Shown piece after piece: positions 1 to 12,506 of a DNA stretch of 24,656 bases. Each line of letters starts with the position of its first letter. The first letter of the stretch is position 1. Made by a program: the position numbers and the translations under genes. The DNA is taken from the NCBI RefSeq assembly GCF_000315625.1, contig NW_005434588.1, positions 110,872 through 135,527 of the forward strand. Direction: 5' to 3'. This DNA comes from Guillardia theta CCMP2712 (taxonomy: Eukaryota; Cryptophyceae; Pyrenomonadales; Geminigeraceae). The notes below the pieces were generated by a model, which was not told the DNA's origin, searched no databases, and saw nothing but the letters and a program-made list of their open reading frames with translations.

Positions 1-105
1 CCGTCTGAAAAGTCTGTGGACCCCCTCATTCCTGCGGTCAATAGTTACTATAGGATCGGACAGAGATGGTAAGGAAGGCTTGCCAACAACTTAAGTGCGG
101 CGCTC

Positions 106-2496
<2,391 letters not shown>

Positions 2497-2504
2497 AACT
2501 TCTT

Positions 2505-2640
2505 TGCTATGTCGTCACCTCTCACCTCATCCTCCCTCCTCTCTCCTCCCCTCCCTTCTCCTCTCCTCTTCTCTCTCCTCTCCTGATCTATTCTCTCTCC
2601 CTCCCTCTCCTCCTCCCTCTCCCACCATCTTTATCCTCGT
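2505..2640. other. Pyrimidine-rich upstream tract
   Basis: The + strand is almost pure C/T (TCCTCC, CTCTCC blocks) just upstream of the minus-strand membrane-protein start, so the transcript strand would be purine-rich. It probably belongs to the promoter or 5' UTR. A similar tract lies upstream of the helicase gene at 15430-15570. No core promoter element is recognisable within it. Confidence 0.5.
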
Positions 2641-2696
2641 ACATCACCATCAACCTCCACACCGTATCCCTCATCCCCGCTCATATGAACATTCAC

Positions 2697-2730
2697 CGGG
2701 GCCAGCACCGGGGCCCGCCGGGCCCGGGAC
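2697..2730. other. GC-rich palindromic patch
   Basis: A cluster of CCGGGG, GGGCCC and CCCGGG words with overlapping dyads stands alone in moderate-GC intergenic DNA. A similar patch lies at 21047-21130 in the other divergent promoter zone. It could be a hairpin or a protein-binding site; nothing in the sequence decides. Confidence 0.4.
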
Positions 2731-2859
2731 ACTGAAGCACCCGTCTGACTCCTGCTTGTTTTAGAGGCGAGGCCGTGCCCTGTATACCTTTCAAGGTGTT
2801 TCCACCCAGGTTTCCACCCCCCTTTGGTTCCATACCCAGGCAATTCAAGGAAATATGAC

Positions 2860-3200
2860 GGGTAGTGCAGAGAGAATTGGACTACCCCTACCCAGGGAAA
2901 GCCAAAAATACCTCTACCCGAGATTGGTGTGTCACCAAACCTGTAAACAGACCCCCCATTTTACCGACAAACATACCCACCCTCCCGACACGATAAAATG
3001 GCAGTCCCCAGGGGAAGAAAGAACGCAACGTTTCGAATCACAGTGACTACCCACCCTCCTCCCGGTCGTTTTCGCCGCACCCTACCCAGAAACCAAATCA
3101 AACGGATGAATGAACCCCTGGATAACCCCAATGAAACCTGGAAAATGTCAGGGGGTGGGTCCAATGTAGGGAGGGTTTCAATCCTCGCAGGGGTAGTAAT
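2860..3200. other. TACCC-rich intergenic stretch
   Basis: This stretch has many CTACCC/TACCC words on the + strand and GGGTA words towards its end, with no convincing coding frame. It sits between the divergent membrane-protein and coiled-coil genes. Similar stretches occur at 7610-7800, 17100-17560 and 20755-20940, each on the 5' side of a gene. The spacing is irregular, so this is not a telomere array. Confidence 0.5.
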
Positions 3201-3204
3201 AGTA

Positions 3205-3612
3205 GTGGGATAATAACTTTAGTAAAAGTAAACGAGGAGATTATCTAGAGATGGGAATACTTAAAAGAATAAAATGAGGTTATAGTAGTAGGAAGGTATA
3301 GCAAGAGCTACAACTTCATAAGTGGTAAAGGGTCTTAGCATGGGGAGGCTGACCAAAACTGTTGTTATTATATTAAAGATGATTTTGAATGATACCCACT
3401 ATCATAAATATCAATATTTTTCTCCGAAAACACAAACTTTCATGAATTCAAGGTACGGGAAGTTTCTCTATATTTATATTTGAACATATTTGGATAATAT
3501 TATTGTATTGACGCAATTGTCGTCCCTACATACAAGTTTTTTGAGATGAGATTTCTCCTAGAGATAGTACCAGATCTCAACTGGTACTGAAATTAATAAC
3601 CACATAGAGAGC
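3205..3612. other. AT-rich intergenic DNA, no gene seen
   Basis: The composition changes to AT-rich, with short ATA/TTA words and no reading frame of interest on either strand. It lies upstream of the coiled-coil gene. Confidence 0.5.
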
Positions 3613-3622
3613 ATTTATATAA
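3613..3622 (+). promoter_or_regulatory. TATA-like element
   Basis: TTTATATAAG lies at the edge of the AT-rich zone, immediately before the purine-rich start of the coiled-coil region. It is a good TATA-box match in a sensible place, but the transcription start and first exon are not resolved. Confidence 0.3.
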
Positions 3623-3848
3623 GAGATGTGAGGCCCCCATGCGGTGACCACGAAGCGAGCAGAAGTGCTGGGAGAGGACGATCAGAGGAGAGAGAAGGAG
3701 GGAGGAGAGAGAGGGAAGGAGAAAGGGAGGGAAGAAAAAATTCCCGTGAAGGATACTAGAGGTCATCCTTGCCCAGGAGGACTTGAGTGAAGGACAAGGA
3801 GGAATCTTTGTTGGAGACTAGTGAGTTCGAAGTGCAAAATGATTTCAG

Positions 3849-5926
3849 GGGGGCGAACACGATGAGATGGTAAAGCTTGTGAAAGAACAGAAAGATATAA
3901 ACTCACAGGGACATGCATTCATGCAGCTCCGAAGTGAGCTTGAAACGAGGGATGTTACAAGTAGAATGCAAGGAATGACGAGACAAGAACGTGACGGTTA
4001 GTTGACAACAATCTGAGAGACGTAGATGAATGGACGAAGGAGGCAAGGAGCGAGAGTACACGGTTGAAACAAGAAGATCAGGATCAAAGGGATCAGAAAG
4101 TGTATCTTGAATTGGACAGGTAGAAAAAACCGTTGCGAGCTGAACAACACGAGGGCAGATATCGAAAGAAGCGATGAGTTGTATTCTAAGAAAAGGGGCT
4201 GCCTTGCAGATTAAAGGAAAAGGGAATGTCTTCAAGGTTAGAAGAGGAGGGATGAAGTAAAAACGATGAAGCAGAATATGTCCCTTGGCTAAGGTTTCGA
4301 AAGTGAACAAGAGCTTAGTGTAGGAGGTCAACATAGCAATCGAGATCGGTAGAAGTGACCCTAAAAAATGCAATGGAGGAGTTGATGATTGAAAGACAAG
4401 ATGATAGAATCGGGGGGGATGCAGAGGGGGGAAAGGAAAAAGTACACTAAACGACAAGAAAGAACCTTGAAGCTATGCATGACAAAATAGAAATGAGAGA
4501 AAAACTAAGCAAGAGAATGGGGTAGAAATGAGGTGGATTTCTTTTGTGGGAATTCAACTATAGGAGTGATTGGGTTGGTTTGATTGTCTTTCTTTTCCAT
4601 AGGAGTTTATTTGATCGTATAACCTCTTTTTACAATCATCAATCTTTTATGAAATGATACGATATAAGTTTAAGATACGATGGAGATAAGTTTAAACAGT
4701 CGTGAGAAGGCACTCAACGATTGCATACTGAACCTGGTGGAATGAAAGGGGAGAGATAATCATTTTGAGATGCAAAGGATTGAGGTAGAATGCAAGGGAA
4801 GCAGGAAGTGTAGGAGAATCGATAGTTGACAGATAGGGAGAGGAAGTGAAGACAAGACTCGGATTGCTTGTCCGATTTTCAATCTCTGCTCTATTTTTCT
4901 GATGGTCGAATTCCGCAGATAATGCAAAGGAGCTTGAAAATTTGCCAACTATGATGTCCGACAAAGAGAACATTGTAACACATTCGTGGCACGAAGAAAA
5001 CTGCGTTTCCCCCGATCCGTACGAAAATTACACGAGGTAAACGGAAGGGAGAGACTGAAACATGAGTGGAAAGGGTGAGGGGGATGGGAGGGAGAAGAGA
5101 TGATGAAGGGTGAAATGAAGACAAAGAGCTCAAGAGGACCCGCAGCTGATGATCTTTTCTTTTTGTTTTCTTGCTTGCAGTGAGAAGCATGCTGCTGTTC
5201 TCTCCTGGTTGGAGAAGAGCAACTCGAGGAGGGAGGAGGAACTAGAAGTTTCTTCGAGATGGATGGAGACGGAGGAGATGGAGGACTCATCCTGTGCGAG
5301 CTATACAGACAAGATGTTCATCGTGCTTCCAACCAACTTGTTGGAGGCGGAGGCAGCGCACAGGAGGACGATCGAGCAGTATGGCAAGTCACACCAGAGG
5401 GTATCGACGATCGGACATGCTGATAAGGCTGATGAGTTCGGGTACGACGGCAGACGGTGCTGTCATGATCGCGCGTATAAACTGTCTGACGCCTTCCACA
5501 GGCAGAGGAGGATTGACTACACGTGCTACCCAGAGCTAGAGGAGGAGGAGGAGCAGGAGGGTTCCGTGATCTCGTCCTTCTACGAAGGGAAAGGAAGCAA
5601 CCTGGACTTCCTCGTTGAGACTTCCATGGACTGCGTTGCGCGAGAAAACGCAATGGCCCTGCTCAAGGTACTCCCCACCCCTCAAACCCCTCCTCCTCCT
5701 GTTTCTCTTCGCACATTCTCCCTGACCTCCTTTCCTTCCACGTTCTCCATTTCTTCCTTGCGACCGTCTCTTGGTCATGATCAACTGATCACAGCAAACA
5801 CACGGAAACATACCTGAAGCCATCAGACCTGGTACATGCTTCGTCCGCAACCACATTGCCCCTGACATGTTCTTAAGGCCCCACGGCCCCACTGATCGAC
5901 CTCCTTCGCTACAGCATCAACAATAG
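3849..5926 (+). CDS. Multi-exon coiled-coil-like hypothetical gene (5' end and middle unresolved)
   Basis: Several + strand segments read as charged, coiled-coil-type protein in successive frames separated by intron-like sequence. They include 3849 to at least 3933 (after TTTCAG; contains EMVKLVKEQKDI), 4002-4119 (EWTKEARSESTRLKQEDQ), 4154 onward (RADIERSDE), 4919-5036 and 5181-5667. The last two join cleanly: donor GTAAAC at 5037, acceptor TTGCAG at 5180, phase 2. The 5181-5667 exon is acidic and rich in Glu and Lys (contains KMFIVLPTNLLEAEAAHRR) and ends at phase-0 donor GTACTC. A short final exon 5915-5926 ending in TAG fits. Candidate introns between the early exons are 32-68 nt, often starting GTAGAA. 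Exons between 4180 and 4918 are not settled, and an upstream exon ending at 3745 is possible. No family recognised. It could also be a partly decayed gene. Confidence 0.5.
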
Positions 5927-6208
5927 AGCAAATGTAAACGACGAGATTATGTCCTGTAATTTATGATTTGATCAAACTTTGATTTCCTTCTATTTATCTT
6001 GAAATTCCTCGAGGGGAAATTATCCCCCTCACTTGTAGTACGATGTTTCTGTCCAATCCTCTTCTCTCCTCCCCTCCTTGGATCCCGACTACCCTCCTCG
6101 CACCTCCCCTCTTCTGCAAGATCCCCTCCTCTATTCTCCGCTTCCTTCCTCTCTATGAGCCCGCAAAAGATCTGAAGATCGGTACACTTCAATATACAAG
6201 CTGCTCCC
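5927..6208. other. Convergent 3' intergenic region
   Basis: This region separates the ends of the convergent coiled-coil (+) and RNF170-like (-) genes. The middle (about 6050-6160) is pyrimidine-rich on the + strand. I see no gene; it probably holds the two 3' UTRs. Confidence 0.5.
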
Positions 6209-7155
6209 TCAGCTCCTCCTGAAATTCATCACGGCGTATCTGAACATGGCGCCGCCGAAAGCAGCAACGATGGGGATCACAAATAGGTCATCCAGCAGCC
6301 CGATGGGACCAAAGAGCATCTGCAATAGAGCATGATCAGGCAGAACGAGCGTGCTGAGATGTGCGGGAGGGGAGGTTGCGAAGTAAGGAAAGCAGGATAG
6401 AAAGGCTGATGACGATGATCGATATATGTCACCTCTGGTAAGATATCGCAAGGCGATGCGATGTAAATAATAACGATGATGCAGAGGACTACGATGATCA
6501 GTTTGAATCCTGCCGGTAGGGACGACCACTCCCTGACAAAAATCGCCTCAAAACATCAACACAATCAGCCAGCAAACTTCAACCTGATAGCTCGGGCCCC
6601 CCATCTCCAACTTTCTTGTATCCAACTATCCTGCATCATGCTATTGTACTGTCTCAGCTTCTCGTCCATGTAACGATGATCGGACGGTTTGTGTCCTCTG
6701 GCTCGGAGGGAAGGACTAGGAAACACTGCAAAGACCTCTCGGCGGTCCAGTGGGCAGGTCACTTTCTTCCTCTGCTGCCCTTGTCGCTGCCACCACCTGC
6801 TCACCTGTCAACGAAGAGGAAGAGAGGAAGACACAAACGACTTTAGGAAGCAACGAGAGCAGAAGGCATGTCCGCAATGGGTCTCACACGCCCATTCGCA
6901 AAGCTCTAGGCAGATGGGACATGTTGGATGGTGGTTGTAGTCTTGTTCTACTTGCTGCAAAGGGTGAGACATCCTCTGCCCATCAGGATCCGCAGGCTGA
7001 GCTCCATCTCTTGCTCTCTTCTTGTTGACAATTGTCGTTCGTGATGGTACACAGCTTGCAAGAAAGCGCGACAGCAGATACAAGTTCAACACGAAATGGC
7101 CGAACATTAAGTAAACAGCCTCATTGGAGGCCCATTCGATGATGCGCTTCTGCAT
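6209..7155 (-). CDS. RNF170-like RING-finger transmembrane E3 ubiquitin ligase
   Basis: Four exons (7155-6835, 6804-6584, 6532-6433, 6319-6209) join in frame to a 250-residue protein; human RNF170 has 258. RNF170 is an ER-membrane ubiquitin ligase acting in ER-associated degradation. Visible here are an N-terminal hydrophobic segment (about 13-35), a RING beginning at Cys79 (CPICLE) with HCGHAFCSRC, the second half CPLDRREV after a 30-nt intron, a helix ending near DEKLRQYNSMM, a membrane segment (KLIIVVLCIIVIIYIASP), then DILPE joined to MLFGPIGLLDDLFVI, which closely follows the RNF170 C-terminal signature, and a last hydrophobic segment. The final RING zinc ligand is Asp (CPLD) rather than Cys. 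Introns are 30, 51 and 113 nt; the 30-nt one is the least certain. It is divergent from the HECT ligase gene. Confidence 0.88.
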
Positions 7156-8149
7156 CTTCCTAGCTTATCTCGAAATTAATACATTTGCTTGCAGCATTCA
7201 ACTTTGGGCAGGAAACTCCATAACAACGATGACCAGGAATCCTTACACCTCGATGCCCGTAAAACCAAATTATGGTTGCTTGCCATTTTCACAACCTGCA
7301 GCATGTTTGATCAACATCCACAAATGTTTATGAGTTCTTCGAAAACCTCCTTTGATAATCTCATATGACTGTCGTTTTCAAGAGGAAACTTCATCATCAT
7401 TCCATACACAGCTTTTTCTCCTTATGCAATTCTTCGGCACCTCTGCATCTCGTATCTGTGTGTATCCTATTCTTCTACCCACAGTCCTCCTCTCTCCTCT
7501 TCCTCTTCCTCTTCCTCTTCCTCTTGCATTCACTTCTCCTCTGTCTCTCTTGCTTTCAACTCTACTTCAGCCCGTCTCTCCCTCCTCCTGCAGCGACTCA
7601 TACACAGGGCATTGAGTTCCCACCCCTTTAGACCTCCGGTTGCTTCTAATCACCCTACCCTCATTATCTACTGTTTAACAAAAGCACCCCTCTTCTTCAC
7701 CAGAGATTACCCTACTTTTGCATATCTTGCCTCGATGGTTCAGTAAGATTACCCCTACTTGAGTTACTACCTACCCCTGCTCAAAGGCTTGAACGGTTGA
7801 TATGAAACAATTTGGGATCAATTATTCAACATTGCCAGAAAAACTCGAATTTTAAATACAAGATTAATTCTGGTCCCCACGAAATTTGTTCAATTCCGAG
7901 CAAAAACCCTGTAACGGAACGTTGAGCAGAAATCCAGAACTAGGGAGACTGTTGAGTGAAATATTTAGTTATGTACACCACAAACTTTCTTTGTTGGCGC
8001 GCTTTTTGCTGTGGCGGAATGCAGAATGAGGAAGACGAGGATAGGCGAACAGATGATAAGTGAAGTGGAAGCTTGATAGTTTTAGAGAAGAGATGAAGAT
8101 GCTTTGTATTGAAGGATTTGTTTGCTTGTTCGTGAGCTAAAAAAAACAG
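7156..8149. other. Divergent intergenic zone between two E3 ligase genes
   Basis: About 1 kb separates the RNF170-like start from the first modelled HECT exon. It contains a pyrimidine stretch with a (CTTCCT)n run at about 7495-7527, a TACCC-rich part at about 7610-7800, then AT-rich DNA. An upstream HECT-gene exon could lie at about 8015-8070, where a short acidic frame occurs, because an AG precedes the modelled ATG; no in-phase join was found. Confidence 0.5.
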
Positions 8150-11100
8150 ATGCCAATCATGCGGGCTGCTCGCCCTGAAGCAAAACAGCGCATCGGTGAT
8201 CGGCTGGTAAGTTTTTGGAAAATGATGGTTGTATTACTGACACCTGGAACAGTACAGTATTATACAGGAAAGGCAAGGAAAGCTTGCTGCAAAGATTGTT
8301 GGGATGCTTCTCGAGGGCTTTTCAGAACCAGATCTAGAACATCTCCTGACAAATGAGCACCAATTAAATGAGGAAAGTTGCAAGCTTATGTGATTATGGC
8401 GAACTGAATATCTCTGTATGTGCTTCTCAGGAAGTAGAGAGTGCTGTATACCTTCTTAAGATACAAGACTCAGATACCTCCGACTGGTCTAGGTTGGAAT
8501 GTAATCGAGCACTGCAAGAGTTAGAATATGCATTATACTCTGAGCCTCCACATTGCGCAAATGCAAGTTGGTCAATCGCGGACCTGGCTATGTTGTCCTC
8601 ATGGTGGCATATCATTGCTTGGTCACGTCAAGGGTGTTTATGACTGGCCGACAGGAGAAATTTGATCGGAGGCAGAGCCAAAATAATCCGCCGGTTGATT
8701 GATTTGCTGGACGGAAATCCATGGGAAAGCAAGGTAAGTCTACACAACCAACAGCATTTGATGAAATAGAATTTCAGAATGCTGCCTTGTGCCTTGGAAA
8801 TCTCTGCTGTGACTGCCCCATCAATCAAGTGATCATAGGAACTACGACGATTGGAACGAGGACGATATTTTCAGGGCTTGTCAGGCTTGTGCTTCATTCC
8901 AAAGATGAAACAACCAAGATATTTGCATGTTTGGCCATCAACAACCTAGCATGCAACATTGAAAATGCTCATAACATCTGCCTCTTTCCATTCGCTATCC
9001 CCGGTGCGATAAAGTCAAAATACATGATTGTCAGTGAATTCTCCGCTGGCACTTAGCTTTGGTTACAATGCTCTCCAACGCTTGCGAGGAAGGAAAGCAG
9101 TGTGGATCATTGGCTATTGCAAAGTATGTGCTTCTACATTCAACTTGTTGAAACATTTCTAATGTTTTATAGCGTTGCTGCTAATGATCAACACAATATT
9201 TTTCGGATTGGTTTGTACTTAATATTCTTTTCAGTTCTAATTTCGTCTTTATTAGGTGATCAACCTGGTTTATTTCAAGGGCTCTTACAAATCATACGGT
9301 CATCTGATTGCACAAGCTCACGCGAAACTGCCGCATGGGCTTTAGCTATTTGCATTTGCAATGATGAACTTACAAATATTCCACGTATCTGGGAATTAGG
9401 AGGCATCCACTGCCTGTGCGATGTTTTGGCTAAGCGATCAGAATCAGAAAGATTTGTTCAGTACTCAATAACCATAGTCCAGGTTAGCATTGGATTCTGA
9501 CAAAGTTTCGTACATTCATGTTCGTCACAGCTTGCAACTGAAATTCTGTGGGAAGTCTTGTCAAAGAATCAAAGATACCTGCAAGTTGAAGTCATTCTCG
9601 GGAATTTGGAGTCAGATAATGCAAATTTGCAGGTGTTTGACGCCGAATTTCATTATCTGTCTGACAATTTTCTGAAAGGAGTATGGATTGCATGCCGTCA
9701 TATCTCTTGCTTCTTGCGAAATCGCAGGAATAAAACCATTCTTATTCCTGCATCCGAGGTCTTTGGCTGCATTTTCCAAAGCCATGAATGGAAAATCGAA
9801 AAGGACTGCAGCGATTGCTGCGCAACTGCTTGGCGAAAATCTCGATTTTATCAAGACTCAGAATGAGGATAAACATTTTGCAGCAAGTTTGTTGTTGGAA
9901 ACATGCAGGAAGTCTATTCCTCTTGCAGACAAGGCCTATGCTTTAGCTCAGTCCATCCGAAAACGATTCATTTCAAACGAAAAGGTTAGCACTTATGATT
10001 CCACTTGTACCACTTCAATCAGAATGAAAATTGATCGGAACAATGTCTTGGGAAGTGCATTGAAGCAGCTTGGACAAATCAACGGAAAGAAGCTTCTTTC
10101 TCTTGGATATCAATTTGAATTTACAAATTATGGATTCAAAGAAACTGGTTTAGACTACGGAGGCCTAAGAAGGGAGGGCCTTCGATTGATTGCTTCAGAG
10201 CTATTTGAACCTGGCAATGGATTTGTCCTTCCATGCTTCAATACTCTCGACTCAGAGACAGGTATGCTTCAGATCAATCCGTCGAAAATGCGGATGCTGG
10301 AGAGAAAGCAAGTTTATGAAATGATGGGGAAAGTTCTCGCTCTTGCGTTTGCAGAAAATATTCCCTTAGGAATCTCTATGACACCTTCATTTTGGAAGAT
10401 TATACTTCTTGGGAGCATCTCTCAAGAGCATCTCACAATTGTATGAAATGCCAAATGTTGAGCTATCTGATTGACTCTTTAGGAAGACCTCATGTACGTA
10501 GATGAACAGCTTTACAGGAGCTTAGCTATAAGGATCCCCTCGCTAGAGGAGCAGGAAATGAGAGAAGTGCTATCCTGCATTACATTTTCGGTACCCAGTC
10601 GATCGCAGGTAACTCGATGGATGATCCCTATGGAAAAGCCAAACATCTGAACACTTTCATCATCGAATCAGTCAGATTTCTCGTCAGATGCAATTGCTCT
10701 TTATTCGTCACATGGAGATTCCAATTTCATCACCCCAGTCAAAGAGAGGAGAGAATACAAGGAGTCACCATTGAAACCAGGAGGCGACGAATTGCAAGTG
10801 ACTCCAGGCGGATATGCAGAATATCGAAATCTTGTGGTTCAAAAGAGATTGTTCGACGATGTTAAGCAACAGTACTTGTCACTAAAAGTCTAGTATGCCC
10901 TCACTCATACATAGGATGGATTTCCTCTGTCAAGCATTTCACGATATAGTTCCAGATCACCTTTTGAATTGCTTTTCTCACGGAGACTTGCAATCTTTGA
11001 TGTTTGGAGTTCATGAGGTTCAGATAGAATCGGTAACCATGTTTTTACTTTCTGCATTAGAAATCCTCTGTGCAGATGATGAAGCACGTCGAGTATGGAG

Positions 11101-11533
11101 AAAGCATTGCAGAAACGTCACAGATTGTGCAATGGTTTTGGACGTACGTGAGTTCGCTTTCGAATCAGAGAAGGTCAAATCGATTCACCTTGACACCGAT
11201 TGAGGTTCTTAAGCAGGTTGGAACTTCTTCAGTGGATTACAGGGATTACGTGTCTCCCTATCGGAGGATTTTCTAGACTAGGGAGACGAATCAAGTTAGT
11301 CCAAGACGTTGCAGGCCCAGACAGGTATTCAGTGTGAACGAATGTGACCCTCGTGACTTCAATGCAAGGTTACCTACAGTTTCAACATGCACGTTCACAT
11401 TGCATCTACCAAAGTACAGGAGGTTCGAGTACAACATTTGGAATCGAAACTCACGTTAAAACCATTCAGCTTCTCTCAGCTAAAGGAAAAGTTTGACCTG
11501 GCAACCAGCGATTACGTCTTTGGAATTGTGTAG
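8150..11533 (+). CDS. HECT E3 ubiquitin ligase with N-terminal MLLE domain and ARM repeats
   Basis: Seventeen exons close in frame to 877 residues: 8150-8206, 8253-8376, 8435-8603, 8655-8733, 8778-9003, 9057-9123, 9173-9210, 9256-9482, 9531-9632, 9679-10440, 10483-10608, 10672-10871, 10915-11032, 11061-11173, 11217-11324, 11369-11422, 11470-11533. Residues about 6-70 form an MLLE/PABC domain (KQRIGDRL, KIVGMLLE, LNEEIESAVYLL), the fold that binds PAM2 peptides in poly(A)-binding protein and UBR5. Residues about 75-470 carry armadillo repeats of importin-alpha style (NAALCLGNLC, IPALVTMLSNACEEG, LAIANVAANDQHN). The HECT domain runs from about 477 to the end: LDYGGLRRE, LKPGGDELQVTPGGYAEY, IVQWFW, LLQWITG, LPTVSTCTF. 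The predicted catalytic Cys is about residue 846, 31 from the end, as usual in HECT ligases. The LPTV-TC form resembles TRIP12/UPL3. The N terminus may be longer. Introns are 28-63 nt. Substrates unknown. Confidence 0.9.
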
Positions 11534-11539
11534 ACAACG

Positions 11540-11900
11540 AAGTTGAGAAAGTTCGCAGTCAAGTTACCGAGATGTAATAGAAACGTGATGAAATAAAAAC
11601 GAGCTCTATTCCATTGCTCAAAACAGGAGAGATCTCAGAGCGATTCTTAGACTCTCACCACCATCGTCTAAACCAACCTGAACTCGGACGTCGATCGGCA
11701 TCCTAATCCAGAGCCATCCGAGGACTGAAGTCTTCTGTCCTCTCAGCCACAACCACAAAGCGGGAAGGGGGGTGGCCTCTGGACGACCAGTTCTGTAGAG
11801 CAGCGCCGATCAGGCTCCAGGGACAAGGAGCCCGAAATTGGAGCGGATGGAAACACTCTTGGGGCAGCCTTAAGAGGGTGTCGTACCTAGCGGGAGACCG
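11540..11900 (-). pseudogene. Decayed partial copy of the helicase gene 3' region
   Basis: Blocks here match the neighbouring helicase locus in the same order and orientation. Around 11563-11590 matches the helicase 3' flank near 12390-12412 (shared word GAGATGTAATAGAAA). Around 11620-11665 matches 12455-12500. 11677-11699 matches 12711-12738 (shared word AACCTGAACTCGGACGTCGA). 11793-11900 matches 13516-13700 across the exon 8/intron/exon 7 boundary (shared words TTCTGTAGAGCAG and GGATGGAAACACTCT). Large internal pieces are missing and no frame survives. It begins right behind the HECT stop codon, so it is most simply a truncated tandem duplicate of the helicase gene end. Confidence 0.7.
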
Positions 11901-12506
11901 AGCTTTCGTTGTTTCAGTCATCACCTTCACGACCTGAAAGGGCGGTGTGGTCAACATGGGCTTGCGAACTCCGAGAGGTGCATGGTCAGCACATGGTACT
12001 CCATGCGTCGCTTCTTCGACCTTCATCGAGTACCTGCGGGTCCCTGGCTATGAAGTCGACTGAGTCCATCAAGGATCTCAGGCTTTCCCGTCGAATCTCG
12101 ATCTGGGCGATGGCCCGTTGAGGGGGAACCTAGCATGCAGCCTTCGGAAGAGATGAGGGGAGGAGGGAAACAAGACGGGAAGGAGGGGAGCTTTGGGAAG
12201 AAGGAAGGCCACTGCACAGTGGAGAGTAGCTGAAAGGACTGTTGGAAGCAGCCAGTGGCTCGTCTAGTACCAGCACTGTCACTGAATCCATTTCTCAGCC
12301 TTGCTTCAGTTCGCATACGGTGGTATCTCACTAATTCAACATGCAGTTGTATAAACAACAATGATGCAGTGAAAGTTCGCCGTCCAATCAAGTAATCGAG
12401 ATGTAATAGAAAGCCGCTCCAGTGGACACATACGTCTAAACATACATACGGGAAAAGCACAGATCTTCAAGCGATTCACAGTCTCTCATCTGAGTATGAC
12501 TCACCA
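11901..12506. other. Intergenic DNA with an exon-like minus-strand frame
   Basis: No complete gene is found. On the minus strand about 12125-11985, after an AG, reads as a plausible helical peptide (contains IAQIEIRRESLRSLMDS) ending in TGA, but it has no start and no clear partner exon. It may be more of the duplicated block or a remnant. 12510-12360 would be the helicase 3' UTR. Confidence 0.35.

Noticed and set aside
2860-3200. Interstitial telomere array
   Set aside because: TACCC words are irregularly spaced and mixed with other sequence; there is no constant unit.
3903-4457. 184-codon minus-strand frame
   Set aside because: It is antisense to coiled-coil exons on the + strand, has low-complexity hydrophobic and Ser-Pro content expected from the complement of purine-rich coding DNA, and no family signature.
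12023-12460. 145-codon minus-strand frame downstream of the helicase
   Set aside because: It has no recognisable domain and covers the presumed helicase 3' flank and duplicated block; it looks like chance.
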